A stretch of DNA of 64,000 bases from Siccirubricoccus phaeus (GCF_008360935.1 NZ_SRXO01000001.1:186001-250000), one strand, 5' to 3'. Counted from the stretch's first letter, positions 1-9,645 are shown. Notes: generated by a model not told the origin, from the sequence alone. Numbers and translations are program-made.

Positions 1-629
1 GCGACCAATTCCGCCGGGCGCCCGGCTTCCTCCGCTTCGCCCCCATCGTCATCGGCCTCGGCGACCTCGAAGCCTCCCCGGAAGAGGTGGATTTCCGCGC
101 CCTGATCGAAGGGCTGCACGCGCTGGAGATCGTGCCCATCGGCACCAGCGGCGGCCAGCCGGCGATGCGCCAGGCGGCCCAGGCCGCCGGCCTGCCCCCC
201 CTGCGCGCCATGGGCGGGCGGGATGCCGAGGAGCTGCCGGGCCCCGCCGCGGCGCCGGAGCCCGCCGCCGCCCCCTTGCCGCCGCCCGCCGAGTCCGGCC
301 GGCCGAGCCTGGTGGTGACGGAGCCGGTGCGCTCCGGCCAGCGGATCTATGCCGCCGGCGCCGACCTCGTCGTCACCGCCACGGTCAATCCGGGGGCGGA
401 GGTGATCGCCGACGGGCATGTGCATGTCTATGGCGCGCTGCGCGGCCGGGCCGTCGCCGGCGCGCGGGACAATCCGGAAGCGCGGGTCTTCGCGCTGAAT
501 TTCGACCCCGAGCTGATCGCCATCGCCGGCTTCTATGCGGTGCGGGAACAGCTCGGGGATGCCGCCTCCGGCCGGCCGACCCAGGTCTGGCTGGAGGGCG
601 AGGAATTGCGTTTCGGGCCGCTGGGCTGA
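1..629 (+). CDS. minC: Septum site-determining protein MinC (5' partial)
   Basis: MinC inhibits FtsZ polymerisation away from midcell together with MinD. The reading frame is open from base 3, so the N-terminus lies outside the window. The first visible residues (APGFLRFAPIVIGLGDLE) match the end of the MinC N-terminal FtsZ-binding domain. A Pro/Ala-rich linker follows, then the C-terminal beta-helix domain with GQRIYAAGADLVVTATVNPG and ADGHVHVYGALRGRAVAG, the usual MinD-binding face. A GTG at 87 is internal and not a start. minD begins 123 bases downstream on the same strand, giving the standard minCDE order. Confidence 0.95.
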   Translation, partial: DQFRRAPGFLRFAPIVIGLGDLEASPEEVDFRALIEGLHALEIVPIGTSGGQPAMRQAAQAAGLPPLRAMGGRDAEELPGPAAAPEPAAAPLPPPAESGRPSLVVTEPVRSGQRIYAAGADLVVTATVNPGAEVIADGHVHVYGALRGRAVAGARDNPEARVFALNFDPELIAIAGFYAVREQLGDAASGRPTQVWLEGEELRFGPLG

Positions 630-752
630 GCGGCGGATGAACGGGGTGGGAGCAGGCGAGGGCGTTTTCCTGCCGGCAAGGCTTGCGGCGCCGCCGCAAC
701 CGGCGTGGAAAGGGCCCGCTGGACCCAGGGGATTCGAGAAGGGAATGCGTTC

Positions 753-1574
753 ATGGCGCAGGTGATCGTCGTCACTTCGGGCAAGGGCGGTGTGGGCAAG
801 ACGACGACGAGCGCGGCCCTCGCGACCGGCCTCGCGCAGCGCGGCAAGAAGACCGTGGTGATCGACTTCGATGTCGGGCTGCGCAACCTGGATTTGATTA
901 TGGGTGTCGAACGCCGCGTGGTGTTCGACATCGTCAACGTCATCCAGGGCGAGGCGCGGCTGAGCCAGGCGCTGATCCGCGACAAGCGGGTGGAGAACCT
1001 CTCCATCCTCCCCGCCTCCCAGACCCGCGACAAGGACGCGCTGACCAAGGAAGGCGTCGCCGAGATCATCGAGGAGCTGGGCAAGGATTTCGACTACATC
1101 CTCTGCGACAGCCCGGCGGGGATCGAGAAGGGGGCGCTGCTGGCGCTCTACTTCGCCGACCAGGCGATCATCGTCACCAACCCGGAAGTCTCCTCGGTCC
1201 GCGACTCGGACCGCATCCTCGGCGTGCTGCAGAGCAAGTCGAAGCGGGCGGAGGAGAAAAGGGAGAAAGTGAAGGAACACCTCCTCGTCACCCGCTACGA
1301 CGCCGGGCGGGTGGAGCGGGGGGAGATGCTGAAGCTCGAGGATGTGCGGGAGATCCTCGCCATCCCGCTGCTCGGCGTGATCCCGGAAAGCGAGAGCGTG
1401 CTGAAGGCCTCCAACACCGGCACGCCGGTGATCATGGATGCCGAGAGCGTGGCGGGGCAGGCCTACAAGGATGCGGTGGGGCGCTTCCTCGGGGATGAGC
1501 TGCCGCATCGCTTCCTCGACCCGGAGAAGAAGCCGGGCATCCTGAAGCGCCTGTTCGGGGGGAGGGCGGCCTGA
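753..1574 (+). CDS. minD: Septum site-determining ATPase MinD
   Basis: This membrane-bound ParA-type ATPase recruits MinC to the poles and oscillates with MinE. The deviant Walker A motif GKGGVGKTTTSA is near residue 10, followed by the switch motif VVIDFDVGLRNLD and a C-terminal amphipathic membrane-targeting helix (GILKRLFGG). The product is 273 residues, normal for MinD. The ATG at 753 is chosen over an in-frame ATG at 705 because the family starts directly before the Walker motif and a GAGAAGGGA ribosome site lies 10 bases upstream. Its stop overlaps the minE start by one base, so the two are probably translationally coupled. Confidence 0.98.
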   Translation: MAQVIVVTSGKGGVGKTTTSAALATGLAQRGKKTVVIDFDVGLRNLDLIMGVERRVVFDIVNVIQGEARLSQALIRDKRVENLSILPASQTRDKDALTKEGVAEIIEELGKDFDYILCDSPAGIEKGALLALYFADQAIIVTNPEVSSVRDSDRILGVLQSKSKRAEEKREKVKEHLLVTRYDAGRVERGEMLKLEDVREILAIPLLGVIPESESVLKASNTGTPVIMDAESVAGQAYKDAVGRFLGDELPHRFLDPEKKPGILKRLFGGRAA

Positions 1575-1873
1575 TGAGCTGGCTTGATTTCTTCCGCAGC
1601 ACCCGCAAGCCGGAACCGGCCGCCGCCAGCGCCAGCGCGGCGAAGGAGCGGCTGCAGATCGTGCTGGCGCATGAGCGCATCGGCCGGACGCGGGAGGATT
1701 TCCTGCCGCGGCTGCAGCAGGAGCTGGTGGCGGTGGTGGCGCGCTACGTGGCGATCGACCCGGGGAAGGTGAACGTCAACCTCGACCGGGGCGGGGATCT
1801 GTCCACCCTGGCGATTGAGATCGAGCTGCCGGGGCCGAAGGCGGCGGTGCGGACGCCGGCCGCGGCGCGGTAG
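1574..1873 (+). CDS. minE: Cell division topological specificity factor MinE
   Basis: MinE stimulates MinD ATPase activity and drives pole-to-pole oscillation. The 99-residue product has the amphipathic N-terminus (MSWLDFF), then the anti-MinCD contact segment KERLQIVLAHER, and a C-terminal topological specificity domain with VNVNLDRGGDLSTLAIEIELP. The start ATG overlaps the minD stop (TGATG). It is the last gene of the minCDE operon; the following 278 bases are non-coding and hold palindromes. Confidence 0.97.
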   Translation: MSWLDFFRSTRKPEPAAASASAAKERLQIVLAHERIGRTREDFLPRLQQELVAVVARYVAIDPGKVNVNLDRGGDLSTLAIEIELPGPKAAVRTPAAAR

Positions 1874-1994
1874 GCGCTGCCCGGTATCCTGCAGGGGCGC
1901 TGCCCCCATCGAATGCATGCGTTCGATCCCCGCCGGAGGGTGGACCATCCCCCGGACCCCGGTGGGAGTTTGGGATCCGACCGGCCGGAGCAAA

Positions 1995-2024
1995 CTCCGA
2001 TCAGGTGGAAGCACCTGATCGGAG
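1995..2024. other. 13-bp perfect stem-loop downstream of minE
   Basis: CTCCGATCAGGTG (1995-2007) and its exact reverse complement (2012-2024) are separated by GAAG. The stem is followed by AATTTGCTCGCTT, not a clean T-tract. It may be the terminator of the min operon, since 1874-2048 otherwise shows no gene. The segment just upstream (about 1948-1975) is a fragment of the CCCCGGACCCCGGTGGGAGTTT intergenic sequence seen again near 44757 and 56275. Confidence 0.5.
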
Positions 2025-2048
2025 CAATTTGCTCGCTTGAACAAAGAT

Positions 2049-2155
2049 CTAGAGCATGATCGGTTGAGGTCGAGTCGACTGAAACCGTGAATCACGCGAC
2101 CGAACAATGAGCTAAAGCGGGGCGGGTGAGCGCAGCTCAACCGATCACGCTCTAG
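2049..2155. repeat. Composite palindromic element type 1, copy A
   Basis: The ~107-bp element is bounded by CTAGAGC and GCTCTAG. Its outer inverted repeats of about 20 bp read CTAGAGCATGATCGGTTGAG and CTCAACCGATCACGCTCTAG. The centre contains CAATGAGCTAAAGCGGGGCGG. Near-identical copies lie at 44824-44930 and 47677-47781, and a decayed inverted copy at about 23095-23188. The right end supplies the stop codon (TAG, minus strand, 2152-2154) of the 651-residue unknown protein. It looks like a REP/BIME- or MITE-type element; there is no coding capacity. Confidence 0.85.
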
Positions 2156-4107
2156 GCCGCCGCGGCCGCCGGCTGCGACAGTTCCGGGGCGATCAGCCCC
2201 AGCAGCACCCAGGGCTGGGTTTCCGAATTGGTCTCCCCGGCCGTCGGGCTCGTCAGGTGCTCGATGCCGTCCGGGGTGGGGCGGGCGGTCATCGCCAGGC
2301 GCTCCTGGCATAGCCGGGTCAGCATCGCGAGCCGGTCCCATTCCTCGGGCAGCCAGGCCAGCACGCCCTCCGCCCGGCGGGCCCGCACCAGCTTCAGGGC
2401 GCGCAGCAGCAGCCCGGCCTTGTAGGTCCAGAAGGCGCCTTCCTCGTACCAGTCGCCATCCGGCTTGCGGCTGCGCAGGGTGATGGTGTCGAAGGGCAGG
2501 GTGACGCCGTCGCGCTGCATGGTGACGGTGCCGAGCCGCAGCGCATGCAGGGCGCGGCGCAGCGCCTGGGGCAGGCGGGGGTCGCCATCCCGCCGCGCCA
2601 GCCGGGCCAGGGCCAGGATGGCGGCGGCGTGGCAGTCCAGATGCGCGACGATGCCGCCGGAATCCACGAACAGCCCGTCATTCGCGCCGTCCTTCTGCGC
2701 CTGCAGCAGCATGTCGAGCGCCGCGTCCCGCGCCAGCCGATAGCGCGCCTCGCCGCTGGCCTGGAGCATGGTGTCGAGGGCGAGGAGGACGAAGGAGATG
2801 CCGCGGACGAACACCGCCGGGCCGGCATGCCCGGCCGGGGTGGCGAAGGCGAAGAACCCGTCCAGATGGCGGTCGAACCAGGATTTCAGCATCGCCAGCC
2901 GGGCCGGGGCGACCGGGTGCCGGTAGCTGCCGAGCGTCGCATGCGCCCAATAGGTGGCGACCGCGTTCAGCTCCGCGCCGTAATCATAGCTGGCGCTCGG
3001 GTCGATGCAGGCATGGCCGGCGGGGTCGCGCAGCGGCGCCTCCACCCCTGGCGTCGGCACCGGCGTGCCGCCGGTCACCAGCAGCCGGTTCTCGCTGATG
3101 GCGAATTCGCCGCCCGGCGGCACCGAGTCGGCGGCGTAACGGGTGAGGCACCAATGCAGCTGCCCCTCCCCGGCGACCGTCGCGCTGACGGTCTTCACCG
3201 CCTCCGGCTGCTGCGGCTGGATGTGCAGCGCATGGGCGTAATTGCCCAGCCCGGCTTCCTGCAGGACAAGCTGGCGGAAGGGGCCGGTATGGATATAGGC
3301 CTGCCCCTCGGCCGGCAGGCCGGGCGTGACATAGCCGGCCGCGGTGCCGATGCGGCAATGCCGGGTGCGTTCCGAGAGGTTGTCGCAGGCCGTGGTGATG
3401 CGCACCGCCTTCAGCGTCACCCCGGCTTCCGCCCGCAGCCGGACCTTGAGCTGGATCACCGGGCTGTCCGCCCGGATGATGTATTCGTAGCGCAGCGTGC
3501 CGACCCGTTCCGGGCGGTTGTTGAAGCGGCTGTTCGGCGCCATCAGCACGCTTTCATGGAACAGCACCACCGCTTCCGGCGTGCGGAGCATGCCATGCTC
3601 GGCGATGCTGTCCTCGACATCGATGCAATGCGTCCGGCCTTGCAGGCGGAACTCGACCAGGTTGCCGGTATGCGCCGCCGCCTCCCGGTCGCGGCCATCG
3701 TTGAACCGGCCGCCCTGCAGCACCATGCCGCGGGAGAGGTCGCCCCAGAAGCGGTGGAAGGGGTTGACGACCTCGAACACCTGCGGCGCCGGTTGCGAGG
3801 CCTGCAATTGCGGCTCCGCCAGCCGGCGCCAGATCAGGTCGCTGGCGGACATGCCGAGGACGAAGTCGAGGATCTGGTCGGTGAAGCCTGGATCGGCGTC
3901 GCGGATCGCCGGCTGGGCCAGCAGCTCCAGCGCCTTGGCGTTGTCGTCCGTCCAGTACCAGCGGCTGTTGTTGAAGGGCTGGGCGGTTTCCGCCAGCGCC
4001 AGGGTCCGGCCGCCCTGGAAGCTCACCGGCTTGGCCAATTGCGCCTTGAGGAAGGCGAGGCCGGCGGCGATGGGGTCGGCGGGCGGCGGCGGGGCGGAGA
4101 TGCTCAT
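2152..4107 (-). CDS. Uncharacterised 651-residue protein
   Basis: I do not recognise this family. The N-terminal half holds Trp/Asn/His-rich stretches (NNSRWYWTDDNAKALELL, VVNPFHRFWGDLSRGMVLQ) and many beta-strand-like segments. The C-terminal half is helical with regularly spaced Leu/Ala and aromatic residues (CHAAAILALARLARRDG, WYEEGAFWTYKAGLLLRALKL), which recalls an alpha/alpha toroid as in carbohydrate-active or lyase-like enzymes. That resemblance is inference. No signal peptide or membrane segment is evident. The ATG at 4107 (MSISAPPPP) is chosen because the longer frame upstream overlaps the divergent gene and is low in complexity. The stop codon lies in the palindromic element at 2049-2155, so the Ala-rich C-terminus may have been reshaped by insertion. 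Confidence 0.75.
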   Translation of the reverse strand: MSISAPPPPADPIAAGLAFLKAQLAKPVSFQGGRTLALAETAQPFNNSRWYWTDDNAKALELLAQPAIRDADPGFTDQILDFVLGMSASDLIWRRLAEPQLQASQPAPQVFEVVNPFHRFWGDLSRGMVLQGGRFNDGRDREAAAHTGNLVEFRLQGRTHCIDVEDSIAEHGMLRTPEAVVLFHESVLMAPNSRFNNRPERVGTLRYEYIIRADSPVIQLKVRLRAEAGVTLKAVRITTACDNLSERTRHCRIGTAAGYVTPGLPAEGQAYIHTGPFRQLVLQEAGLGNYAHALHIQPQQPEAVKTVSATVAGEGQLHWCLTRYAADSVPPGGEFAISENRLLVTGGTPVPTPGVEAPLRDPAGHACIDPSASYDYGAELNAVATYWAHATLGSYRHPVAPARLAMLKSWFDRHLDGFFAFATPAGHAGPAVFVRGISFVLLALDTMLQASGEARYRLARDAALDMLLQAQKDGANDGLFVDSGGIVAHLDCHAAAILALARLARRDGDPRLPQALRRALHALRLGTVTMQRDGVTLPFDTITLRSRKPDGDWYEEGAFWTYKAGLLLRALKLVRARRAEGVLAWLPEEWDRLAMLTRLCQERLAMTARPTPDGIEHLTSPTAGETNSETQPWVLLGLIAPELSQPAAAAA

Positions 4108-4241
4108 TCTGGGCGATGCTTCCGTCTGGCGGGCAGGGTCTTCCGGCCGGGACGCAGCTAAGGCCGGGACGTCTGAAGGGAGTCTTACAGCAGGAGGCGG
4201 CCAGTTTGCCACGCGGCCGGGCAGGCCGCATCCTGGGCGGC

Positions 4242-5318
4242 ATGACCTTGCCGCCGATTCCGGAGCCCGTACCGGGCTTCGACCCCGCCGCGCTGCAGGC
4301 TGCCGTGGAATTCGCGGCAGCGCATGAGACGCCCTGGCCGCGCGACCTGAAGGCCCATATCGAGGCCGGCTATTTCGAGGGGCCGCCGGACAACGCCATT
4401 CTCGGCCGCACCGCGCCACGCGGGGCGCCGAACGGGCTGGTGCTGCGGCATGGCCGGCTGGCGGCGCGCTGGGGCGATACGCGCCAGGTGGACATGACCT
4501 TCAGCGTGGCGAAGAGCTACCTGGCGATCCTGGCCGGGCTGGCGGTGGGGGACGGGCTGATCCCGGACCTCGATGCCCCGGTGCGGACGCTGGTGGCGGA
4601 TGGCGGCTTCGAGGGGGCGCAGAACGGCGCCATCACCTGGCGGCATTTGCTGCAGAACACCTCGGAATGGGAGGGGGAGCTCTTCGGCAAGTCCGACGTG
4701 ATCGACCGCGGGCGGAGCCTGGCGGTGGAGGGGCGGGGGCGGAAGGGCCTGCCACGGCCCTTGCAGCCGCCCGGAAGCTATTGGGAATACAATGACGTGC
4801 GGGTGAACCGGCTGTCCCTGGCGCTGCTCCGGGTATTCGGCCGGGCGCTGCCGGAGGTGTTCGCCGAGCGGATCATGCGGCCGATCGGGGCGTCCGATGA
4901 CTGGCGGTGGGAGGGGTATGAGACCTCCTGGGTCGAGATCGGCGGGCGGCGCGTGCAGAGCGTGTCCGGCGGCGGGCATTGGGGCGGCGGCGTCTTCATC
5001 CATGCCGAGGACCAGGCGCGGATCGGCCAGCTCTGCCTGCAGGACGGGGTGTGGGAGAGGCGACGGCTGCTGCCGGCGGGCTGGGTGGCGCAATGCCGCA
5101 CCCCGTGCGCCCTGAACCCGCATTACGGGCTGCTGTGGTGGCTGAACACCGGACGGACGCGCTGGCCGGCGGCGAGCGCGGCGAGCTTCTGCTTCTCCGG
5201 CGCAGGGGGGAACATCACCTGGGTGGAGCCGGAGGGCGGGGTGGTGGCGGTGCTGCGCTGGGTGGACCCCACGGCGCTGAACGGCTTCATGGAGAGGGTG
5301 GGGGCGGCCCTGGCCTGA
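4242..5318 (+). CDS. Serine hydrolase, beta-lactamase / penicillin-binding-like family
   Basis: This is a predicted class C beta-lactamase-fold hydrolase (esterase, amidase or peptidase). The catalytic SxxK motif is SVAK, with Ser88 and Lys91. The second motif is WEYND near residue 183, and a glycine-rich HWGGGVF segment near 247 lies where this family has its third motif. The product is 358 residues with no clear signal peptide, so it may be cytoplasmic. The start at 4242 (MTLPPIPEP) gives a normal family length; the in-frame ATG at 4116 would add a 42-residue low-complexity tail. It is divergent from the unknown gene at 2152-4107, with 134 bases between starts for both promoters. Confidence 0.85.
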   Translation: MTLPPIPEPVPGFDPAALQAAVEFAAAHETPWPRDLKAHIEAGYFEGPPDNAILGRTAPRGAPNGLVLRHGRLAARWGDTRQVDMTFSVAKSYLAILAGLAVGDGLIPDLDAPVRTLVADGGFEGAQNGAITWRHLLQNTSEWEGELFGKSDVIDRGRSLAVEGRGRKGLPRPLQPPGSYWEYNDVRVNRLSLALLRVFGRALPEVFAERIMRPIGASDDWRWEGYETSWVEIGGRRVQSVSGGGHWGGGVFIHAEDQARIGQLCLQDGVWERRRLLPAGWVAQCRTPCALNPHYGLLWWLNTGRTRWPAASAASFCFSGAGGNITWVEPEGGVVAVLRWVDPTALNGFMERVGAALA

Positions 5319-5320
5319 GA

Positions 5321-5358
5321 CTCAAGGGGTCCAGGGGCCTTTCGGCCCTTGGCGGGGT
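5321..5358. terminator. Terminator-like hairpin between convergent genes
   Basis: CTCAAGGGGTCCAGGGGCC, TTTC and GGCCCTTGGCGGGG form a GC-rich stem-loop in the 43 bases between the serine hydrolase stop and the ruvX stop. The same sequence, with small changes, recurs at 23787-23826 and 63362-63403. There is no long T-run, so it may act as a bidirectional terminator or as a 3' RNA-stabilising hairpin. Confidence 0.5.
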
Positions 5359-5361
5359 GGG

Positions 5362-5847
5362 TCAGGGAGGGGCGGCGCCCCTCGCTGGCTGGGTGGCGTC
5401 CAGCGCGGATTGCAGCATCCAGGCCGCCGCCGCCCGGTCCACCACTTCGGCGCGTTTGGCCCGGCTGAGATCGGCCTCCTGCACCAGCATCCGGTTCACC
5501 GCGGCGGAGGAGAGCCGTTCGTCCCAGAGGGCGACGGGAAGCTGGGTGGCCGTGGCGATGGCCATCCCCCAATCCTTCGCCGCCTGGGCGGCCGGGCCGA
5601 AGCTGCCATCCATGCCGAGCGGCAGGCCGACCACCAGCCCGCCCGCCCCTTCCTTGCGCGCAATGGCCGCCACCTCCGCCGCATTGGCCGCCAGCTTGCC
5701 CCGCTTCAGCACCGCATAGGGGCTGGCGAGTAGCAGCGAGACGTCGGACAGCGCCACGCCGATCTGCTTCGCCCCAGGGTCGAGGCCGATCAGCCTTTGT
5801 CCGCGCGGCAGGGCGGCCCGGAGGTCCCTCAGGTTGAAGAGCGCCAT
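5362..5847 (-). CDS. ruvX: Putative pre-16S rRNA nuclease (YqgF/RuvX)
   Basis: This RNase H-fold nuclease is implicated in maturation of the 16S rRNA 5' end. Family motifs are clear: [17 protein letters not shown] near the N-terminus (first catalytic Asp), [18 protein letters not shown], and [19 protein letters not shown] (second acidic site). The 161-residue length is usual. The start at 5847 (MALFNLRDL) sits 43 bases from gatC on the opposite strand, so the two share a divergent promoter region; ruvX next to gatC is a common alphaproteobacterial arrangement. Confidence 0.95.
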   Translation of the reverse strand: MALFNLRDLRAALPRGQRLIGLDPGAKQIGVALSDVSLLLASPYAVLKRGKLAANAAEVAAIARKEGAGGLVVGLPLGMDGSFGPAAQAAKDWGMAIATATQLPVALWDERLSSAAVNRMLVQEADLSRAKRAEVVDRAAAAWMLQSALDATQPARGAAPP

Positions 5848-5890
5848 GCCGGGCCTTATAGCCCCCCTATCGCTTGCAACGGGAACCCCC

Positions 5891-6178
5891 ATGTCGCTCG
5901 ATACCGCCACCATCCGGCGCATCGCCTCGCTGGCCCGCATCCGGCTGGAAGACGAGGAGGTCGGCCGCATGCAGGCGGAGCTGAACGGCATCCTCGGCTG
6001 GATCGAGCAATTGCAGGCGGTGGACACCGAGGGGGTGGAGCCGATGGCGGGCGGCGGCGCCGTCGCCCTGCGCATGCGGGAGGATGTCGTCACCGATGGC
6101 GGCATTCCGGACCAGGTGCTGGCCAATGCGCCGGACCGCCAGGGCGAATATTTCGGCGTGCCGAAGGTGGTCGAGTAA
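5891..6178 (+). CDS. gatC: Asp-tRNA(Asn)/Glu-tRNA(Gln) amidotransferase subunit C
   Basis: GatC stabilises the GatA-GatB interface of the enzyme that converts misacylated Glu-tRNA(Gln) or Asp-tRNA(Asn) to the cognate amidated form. The 95-residue product starts [17 protein letters not shown] and has the typical [17 protein letters not shown] segment and the conserved LREDVV turn. The in-frame ATG at 5834 is rejected because it would overlap ruvX. Its TAA overlaps the gatA ATG by one base. Confidence 0.97.
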   Translation: MSLDTATIRRIASLARIRLEDEEVGRMQAELNGILGWIEQLQAVDTEGVEPMAGGGAVALRMREDVVTDGGIPDQVLANAPDRQGEYFGVPKVVE

Positions 6179-7668
6179 TGCATCCCACGGATTTCACCCT
6201 GCGCGGCGCCATCGAGGCGCTGAACGAGGGCCTCGTCACCAGCGTCGAGCTGACCGAGGCGCATCTGCGCGCCATCGAGGCGCTGAACCCGCGGATCAAC
6301 GCCTTCACCACAGTGACGGGGGAGCAGGCGCTGGCCCAGGCGCGCGCCAGCGATGCGCGGCGGAAGGAGGGGATCGCCGGGCCGCTGGAAGGCGTGCCGC
6401 TGGCGATCAAGGATCTGTTCTGCACCGCCGGCGTGCGGACCACGGCGGGCAGCCGGATCCTGGGCAATTTCATCCCGCCCTATGAGAGCACGGTGAGTGC
6501 CAACCTGCTGCGGGACGGCGCGGTGTTCCTCGGCAAGGTGAACATGGACGAGTTCGCCATGGGCTCCTCCAACACCACCTCCGCCTTCGGGCCGGTGGAG
6601 AATCCCTGGAGCCGGGCGAACGACCCGGATACGCGGCTGGTGCCGGGCGGCTCCTCCGGCGGCTCGGCGGCGGCGGTCGCGGCGCGGCTGGCGCTGGGGG
6701 CGACGGCGACGGATACGGGCGGTTCCATCCGGCAGCCGGCGGCCTTCTGCGGCATCGCCGGCATCAAGCCGACCTACGGGCGGTGCAGCCGCTACGGCAT
6801 CGTGGCCTTCGCCTCCTCACTGGACCAGGCGGGGCCGGTGGCGCGGACGGTGGAGGATTGCGCCATCCTGCTGCGGAGCATGGCCGGCTTCGACCCGAAG
6901 GACAGCACCAGCGCGGATGTGCCGGTGCCCGACTTCGCCGCCGCCTGCGCCCGCGGGGTGAAGGGCTTGCGCATCGGCGTGCCGCAGGAATACCGGCTGG
7001 ACGGCATGGCGCCGGAGATCGAGGCGCTGTGGCAGCAGGGGCTGGACTGGCTGCGGGCCGAGGGTGCCGAGACGGTCGAGATCAGCCTGCCGCACACCAA
7101 ATACGCGCTGCCGACCTACTACATCGTGGCGCCGGCCGAGGCGTCCTCGAACCTCGCCCGCTATGACGGCGTGCGCTTCGGGCTGCGGGTGGCGGAGAAG
7201 GGCAGCGACCTGAAGGACCTCTACGAACGCACCCGCGCGGCGGGGTTCGGGGCGGAGGTCAGGCGACGCATCATGATCGGCACCTATGTGCTGAGCGCCG
7301 GCTATTACGACGCCTACTACCTGAAGGCGCAGAAGGTCCGCACGCTGATCAAGCGGGACTTCGACGCAGCCTTCGCGGGGGTGGACGCCATCGTGACGCC
7401 GGCGACCCCGAGCGCTGCCTTCGGCATGGACGAGAAGCAGGACGACCCGGTGACGATGTACCTGAACGACGTCTTCACCGTGCCGGCGAACCTGGCAGGG
7501 CTGCCGGGGCTGGCGGTGCCGGCGGGGCTGGACGGGCAGGGGCTGCCGCTGGGGCTGCAGGTGATCGGGCGCGCCTTCGACGAGGAAACGGTGTTCGCGG
7601 TGGGTACTGCCATCGAAAAGGCGGCAGGGTTCGACGCGCTGCCCCGGCTGCGGGCGGGGGCGGTGTGA
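6178..7668 (+). CDS. gatA: Asp-tRNA(Asn)/Glu-tRNA(Gln) amidotransferase subunit A
   Basis: GatA is the glutaminase subunit that releases ammonia for tRNA-dependent transamidation. The amidase-signature triad is visible: Lys in LAIKDLF, the cis-Ser in [18 protein letters not shown] and the nucleophilic Ser in [15 protein letters not shown]. The 496-residue product is of normal length. The start overlaps the gatC stop (TAATG), indicating coupling. Unusually, gatB does not follow directly: a small gene sits between them, overlapping this gene's stop through GTGTGA. Confidence 0.98.
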   Translation: MHPTDFTLRGAIEALNEGLVTSVELTEAHLRAIEALNPRINAFTTVTGEQALAQARASDARRKEGIAGPLEGVPLAIKDLFCTAGVRTTAGSRILGNFIPPYESTVSANLLRDGAVFLGKVNMDEFAMGSSNTTSAFGPVENPWSRANDPDTRLVPGGSSGGSAAAVAARLALGATATDTGGSIRQPAAFCGIAGIKPTYGRCSRYGIVAFASSLDQAGPVARTVEDCAILLRSMAGFDPKDSTSADVPVPDFAAACARGVKGLRIGVPQEYRLDGMAPEIEALWQQGLDWLRAEGAETVEISLPHTKYALPTYYIVAPAEASSNLARYDGVRFGLRVAEKGSDLKDLYERTRAAGFGAEVRRRIMIGTYVLSAGYYDAYYLKAQKVRTLIKRDFDAAFAGVDAIVTPATPSAAFGMDEKQDDPVTMYLNDVFTVPANLAGLPGLAVPAGLDGQGLPLGLQVIGRAFDEETVFAVGTAIEKAAGFDALPRLRAGAV

Positions 7669-8213
7669 GCATCGCCTCCCCGGCACTGCGAGGATGGCAG
7701 GACGGCATCGCCGGCCTCAAGGACGCTGCGCGCCGGCTGCGCCGGTCGCCTGCGGCGATCCTTGACCCCGGCGATGCCGCCCCGCCCTACAAAACTGTGG
7801 CCGGGACGGAGGAGCAGGCGCTTCAACCGAACATAGGAACATTGGATCTGGCGCGGAGCTTCGCGGCGATCCGGGCGGCAGCGGAAGCGCGGCGGTTTTT
7901 GAGCTATGGCGATGTCGCTGAGGCATCCGGGGTGCCGTGGAACGCGGCGCGGCGGCGGATGGATCCGCATCTCTTCCATCTCTGCCGCCGGGCGACGGAA
8001 CATGGGTGGCCGCTGCTCTCGGCCATCGTGGTGGACAAGCGCAGCGTGCCGCACGGCGCCATGCGCGGACGGCCGCTGATCGGCTTCGCCCGGGCCGCGG
8101 AGCGCTGCGGCCGCATCATCCCGGACGGCGACGCCGTCGCCTTCCTCGCGGCGGAACAGCGCCGCGTCTTCGAATGGGCCGAGAAGGAACGAGGCCATGT
8201 CCTACACGCTTGA
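7665..8213 (+). CDS. Uncharacterised protein inside the gatCAB operon (winged-helix-like)
   Basis: The GTG at 7665 overlaps the gatA stop and the 3' end overlaps gatB by 17 bases, so it is embedded in the amidotransferase operon. The first 55-60 residues are low in complexity and may not be translated; a TTG near 7842 is an alternative start. The C-terminal part ([16 protein letters not shown], then [16 protein letters not shown], then a GF segment) resembles the winged-helix module found in alkyltransferase-like and some restriction-associated proteins, with the YG(D/E)xA and GxPxLxAIVVxK pattern. That assignment is inference. No catalytic PCHR motif of a methyltransferase is present. The function is unknown. 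Confidence 0.7.
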   Translation: MSIASPALRGWQDGIAGLKDAARRLRRSPAAILDPGDAAPPYKTVAGTEEQALQPNIGTLDLARSFAAIRAAAEARRFLSYGDVAEASGVPWNAARRRMDPHLFHLCRRATEHGWPLLSAIVVDKRSVPHGAMRGRPLIGFARAAERCGRIIPDGDAVAFLAAEQRRVFEWAEKERGHVLHA

Positions 8214-9645
8214 AGGCCGCACCGGCCCCTGGGAAATCGTCGTGGGCCTGGAAGTCCACGCCCAGGTCACGTCGCTGGCAAAACTGTTCTCCGGCGCCGC
8301 CACCGAATTCGGCGCCGCGCCGAACAGCCAGGTGAGCCTGGTCGATGCCGGCTTCCCCGGCATGCTGCCGGTCATCAACCGCGAATGCGTGGCGCAGGCC
8401 GTCCGCACCGGCCTCGGGCTGAAGGCGCAGGTGAACCTCTGGTCGCGCTTCGACCGGAAGAACTACTTCTACGCCGACCTGCCGCAGGGCTACCAGATCA
8501 GCCAGTACGCCCACCCGATCATCGGCACCGGCGCCATCGAGATCGAACTCGGCGACGGCACGGTGAAGACCATCGGCATCACCCGCCTGCACCTGGAACA
8601 GGATGCGGGAAAGAGCCTGCACGACCAGCACCCGACCAAGAGCTTCATCGACCTCAACCGCTCCGGCGTCGCGCTGATGGAGATCGTCTCCGAGCCCGAC
8701 ATGCGCTCGCCGGAGGAGGCCGGGGCCTATCTCTCGAAGCTCAGGCAGATCCTCCGCTACCTCGGCACCTGCGACGGCAACATGGACGAGGGCTCGATGC
8801 GGGCCGACGTCAATGTCTCCGTCCGCAAGGCCGGGGAGGGCTACCGCACCCGCTGCGAGGTGAAGAACGTCAACTCCATCCGCTTCGTCATGCAGGCGGT
8901 GGAGGCCGAGGCGCGCCGCCAGATCGAGGTGTGGGAGGAGGGCGGCACGGTCGAGCAGGAAACCCGGCTGTTCGACACCGGCCGCGGCGTCACGCGCTCC
9001 ATGCGCTCCAAGGAGGATGCGCATGACTACCGCTACTTCCCGGACCCTGATCTGCCGCCGCTGGTGATCGAGCAATCCTGGGTGGAGCGGCTCAAGGCCT
9101 CCCTGCCGGAGCTGCCGGATGAGCGGCGCGCGCGCTACGTCGCCATGGGGCTGACGCCCTATGACGCGCATGTGCTGACGCTGGAGAAGGAGACCGCTGC
9201 CTATTTCGAGACGGTAGCCAAGGGGCGCGATGCCAAGGTTGCGGCGAATTGGGTGACGGGCGACCTCTTCGCCGCCATCAACCGCCTCAAGACCAGCATC
9301 GCGGAGCCGCCGGTGCCGGCTGAGCATCTCGGCCAGTTGCTGGATCTGCTGGCGGACAAGACCCTGTCGGGCACCCTGGCCAAGGCGGTGTTCGAGGCGA
9401 TGATCGAGACCGGCAAGTCGCCCGGCGCCATCGTGCAGGAGCGCGGACTGCGCCAGGTGACGGATACCGGCGCCATCGACCGCATGGTGGCGCAGGTGCT
9501 GGAGGCGAATGCCGACAAGGTCGCCGAGTACAAATCCGGCAAGGAGAAGCTGTTCGGCTTCTTCGTCGGCCAGGTGATGAAGGCGATGCAGGGCAAGGGC
9601 AACCCGGCCCTGGTGAATGAGGCGGTGAAGCGGGCGCTGGGCTGA
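8197..9645 (+). CDS. gatB: Asp-tRNA(Asn)/Glu-tRNA(Gln) amidotransferase subunit B
   Basis: GatB binds the misacylated tRNA, phosphorylates the acyl group and accepts ammonia from GatA. The N-terminus has [13 protein letters not shown] and the conserved [14 protein letters not shown] segment. The middle has DFNRxG-type [20 protein letters not shown] and CEVKNVNS, and the C-terminal YqeY-like helical tail has [13 protein letters not shown]. The product is 482 residues, full length. The ATG at 8197 lies inside the preceding reading frame and follows GAAGGAACG as a ribosome site. Confidence 0.98.
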   Translation: MSYTLEGRTGPWEIVVGLEVHAQVTSLAKLFSGAATEFGAAPNSQVSLVDAGFPGMLPVINRECVAQAVRTGLGLKAQVNLWSRFDRKNYFYADLPQGYQISQYAHPIIGTGAIEIELGDGTVKTIGITRLHLEQDAGKSLHDQHPTKSFIDLNRSGVALMEIVSEPDMRSPEEAGAYLSKLRQILRYLGTCDGNMDEGSMRADVNVSVRKAGEGYRTRCEVKNVNSIRFVMQAVEAEARRQIEVWEEGGTVEQETRLFDTGRGVTRSMRSKEDAHDYRYFPDPDLPPLVIEQSWVERLKASLPELPDERRARYVAMGLTPYDAHVLTLEKETAAYFETVAKGRDAKVAANWVTGDLFAAINRLKTSIAEPPVPAEHLGQLLDLLADKTLSGTLAKAVFEAMIETGKSPGAIVQERGLRQVTDTGAIDRMVAQVLEANADKVAEYKSGKEKLFGFFVGQVMKAMQGKGNPALVNEAVKRALG

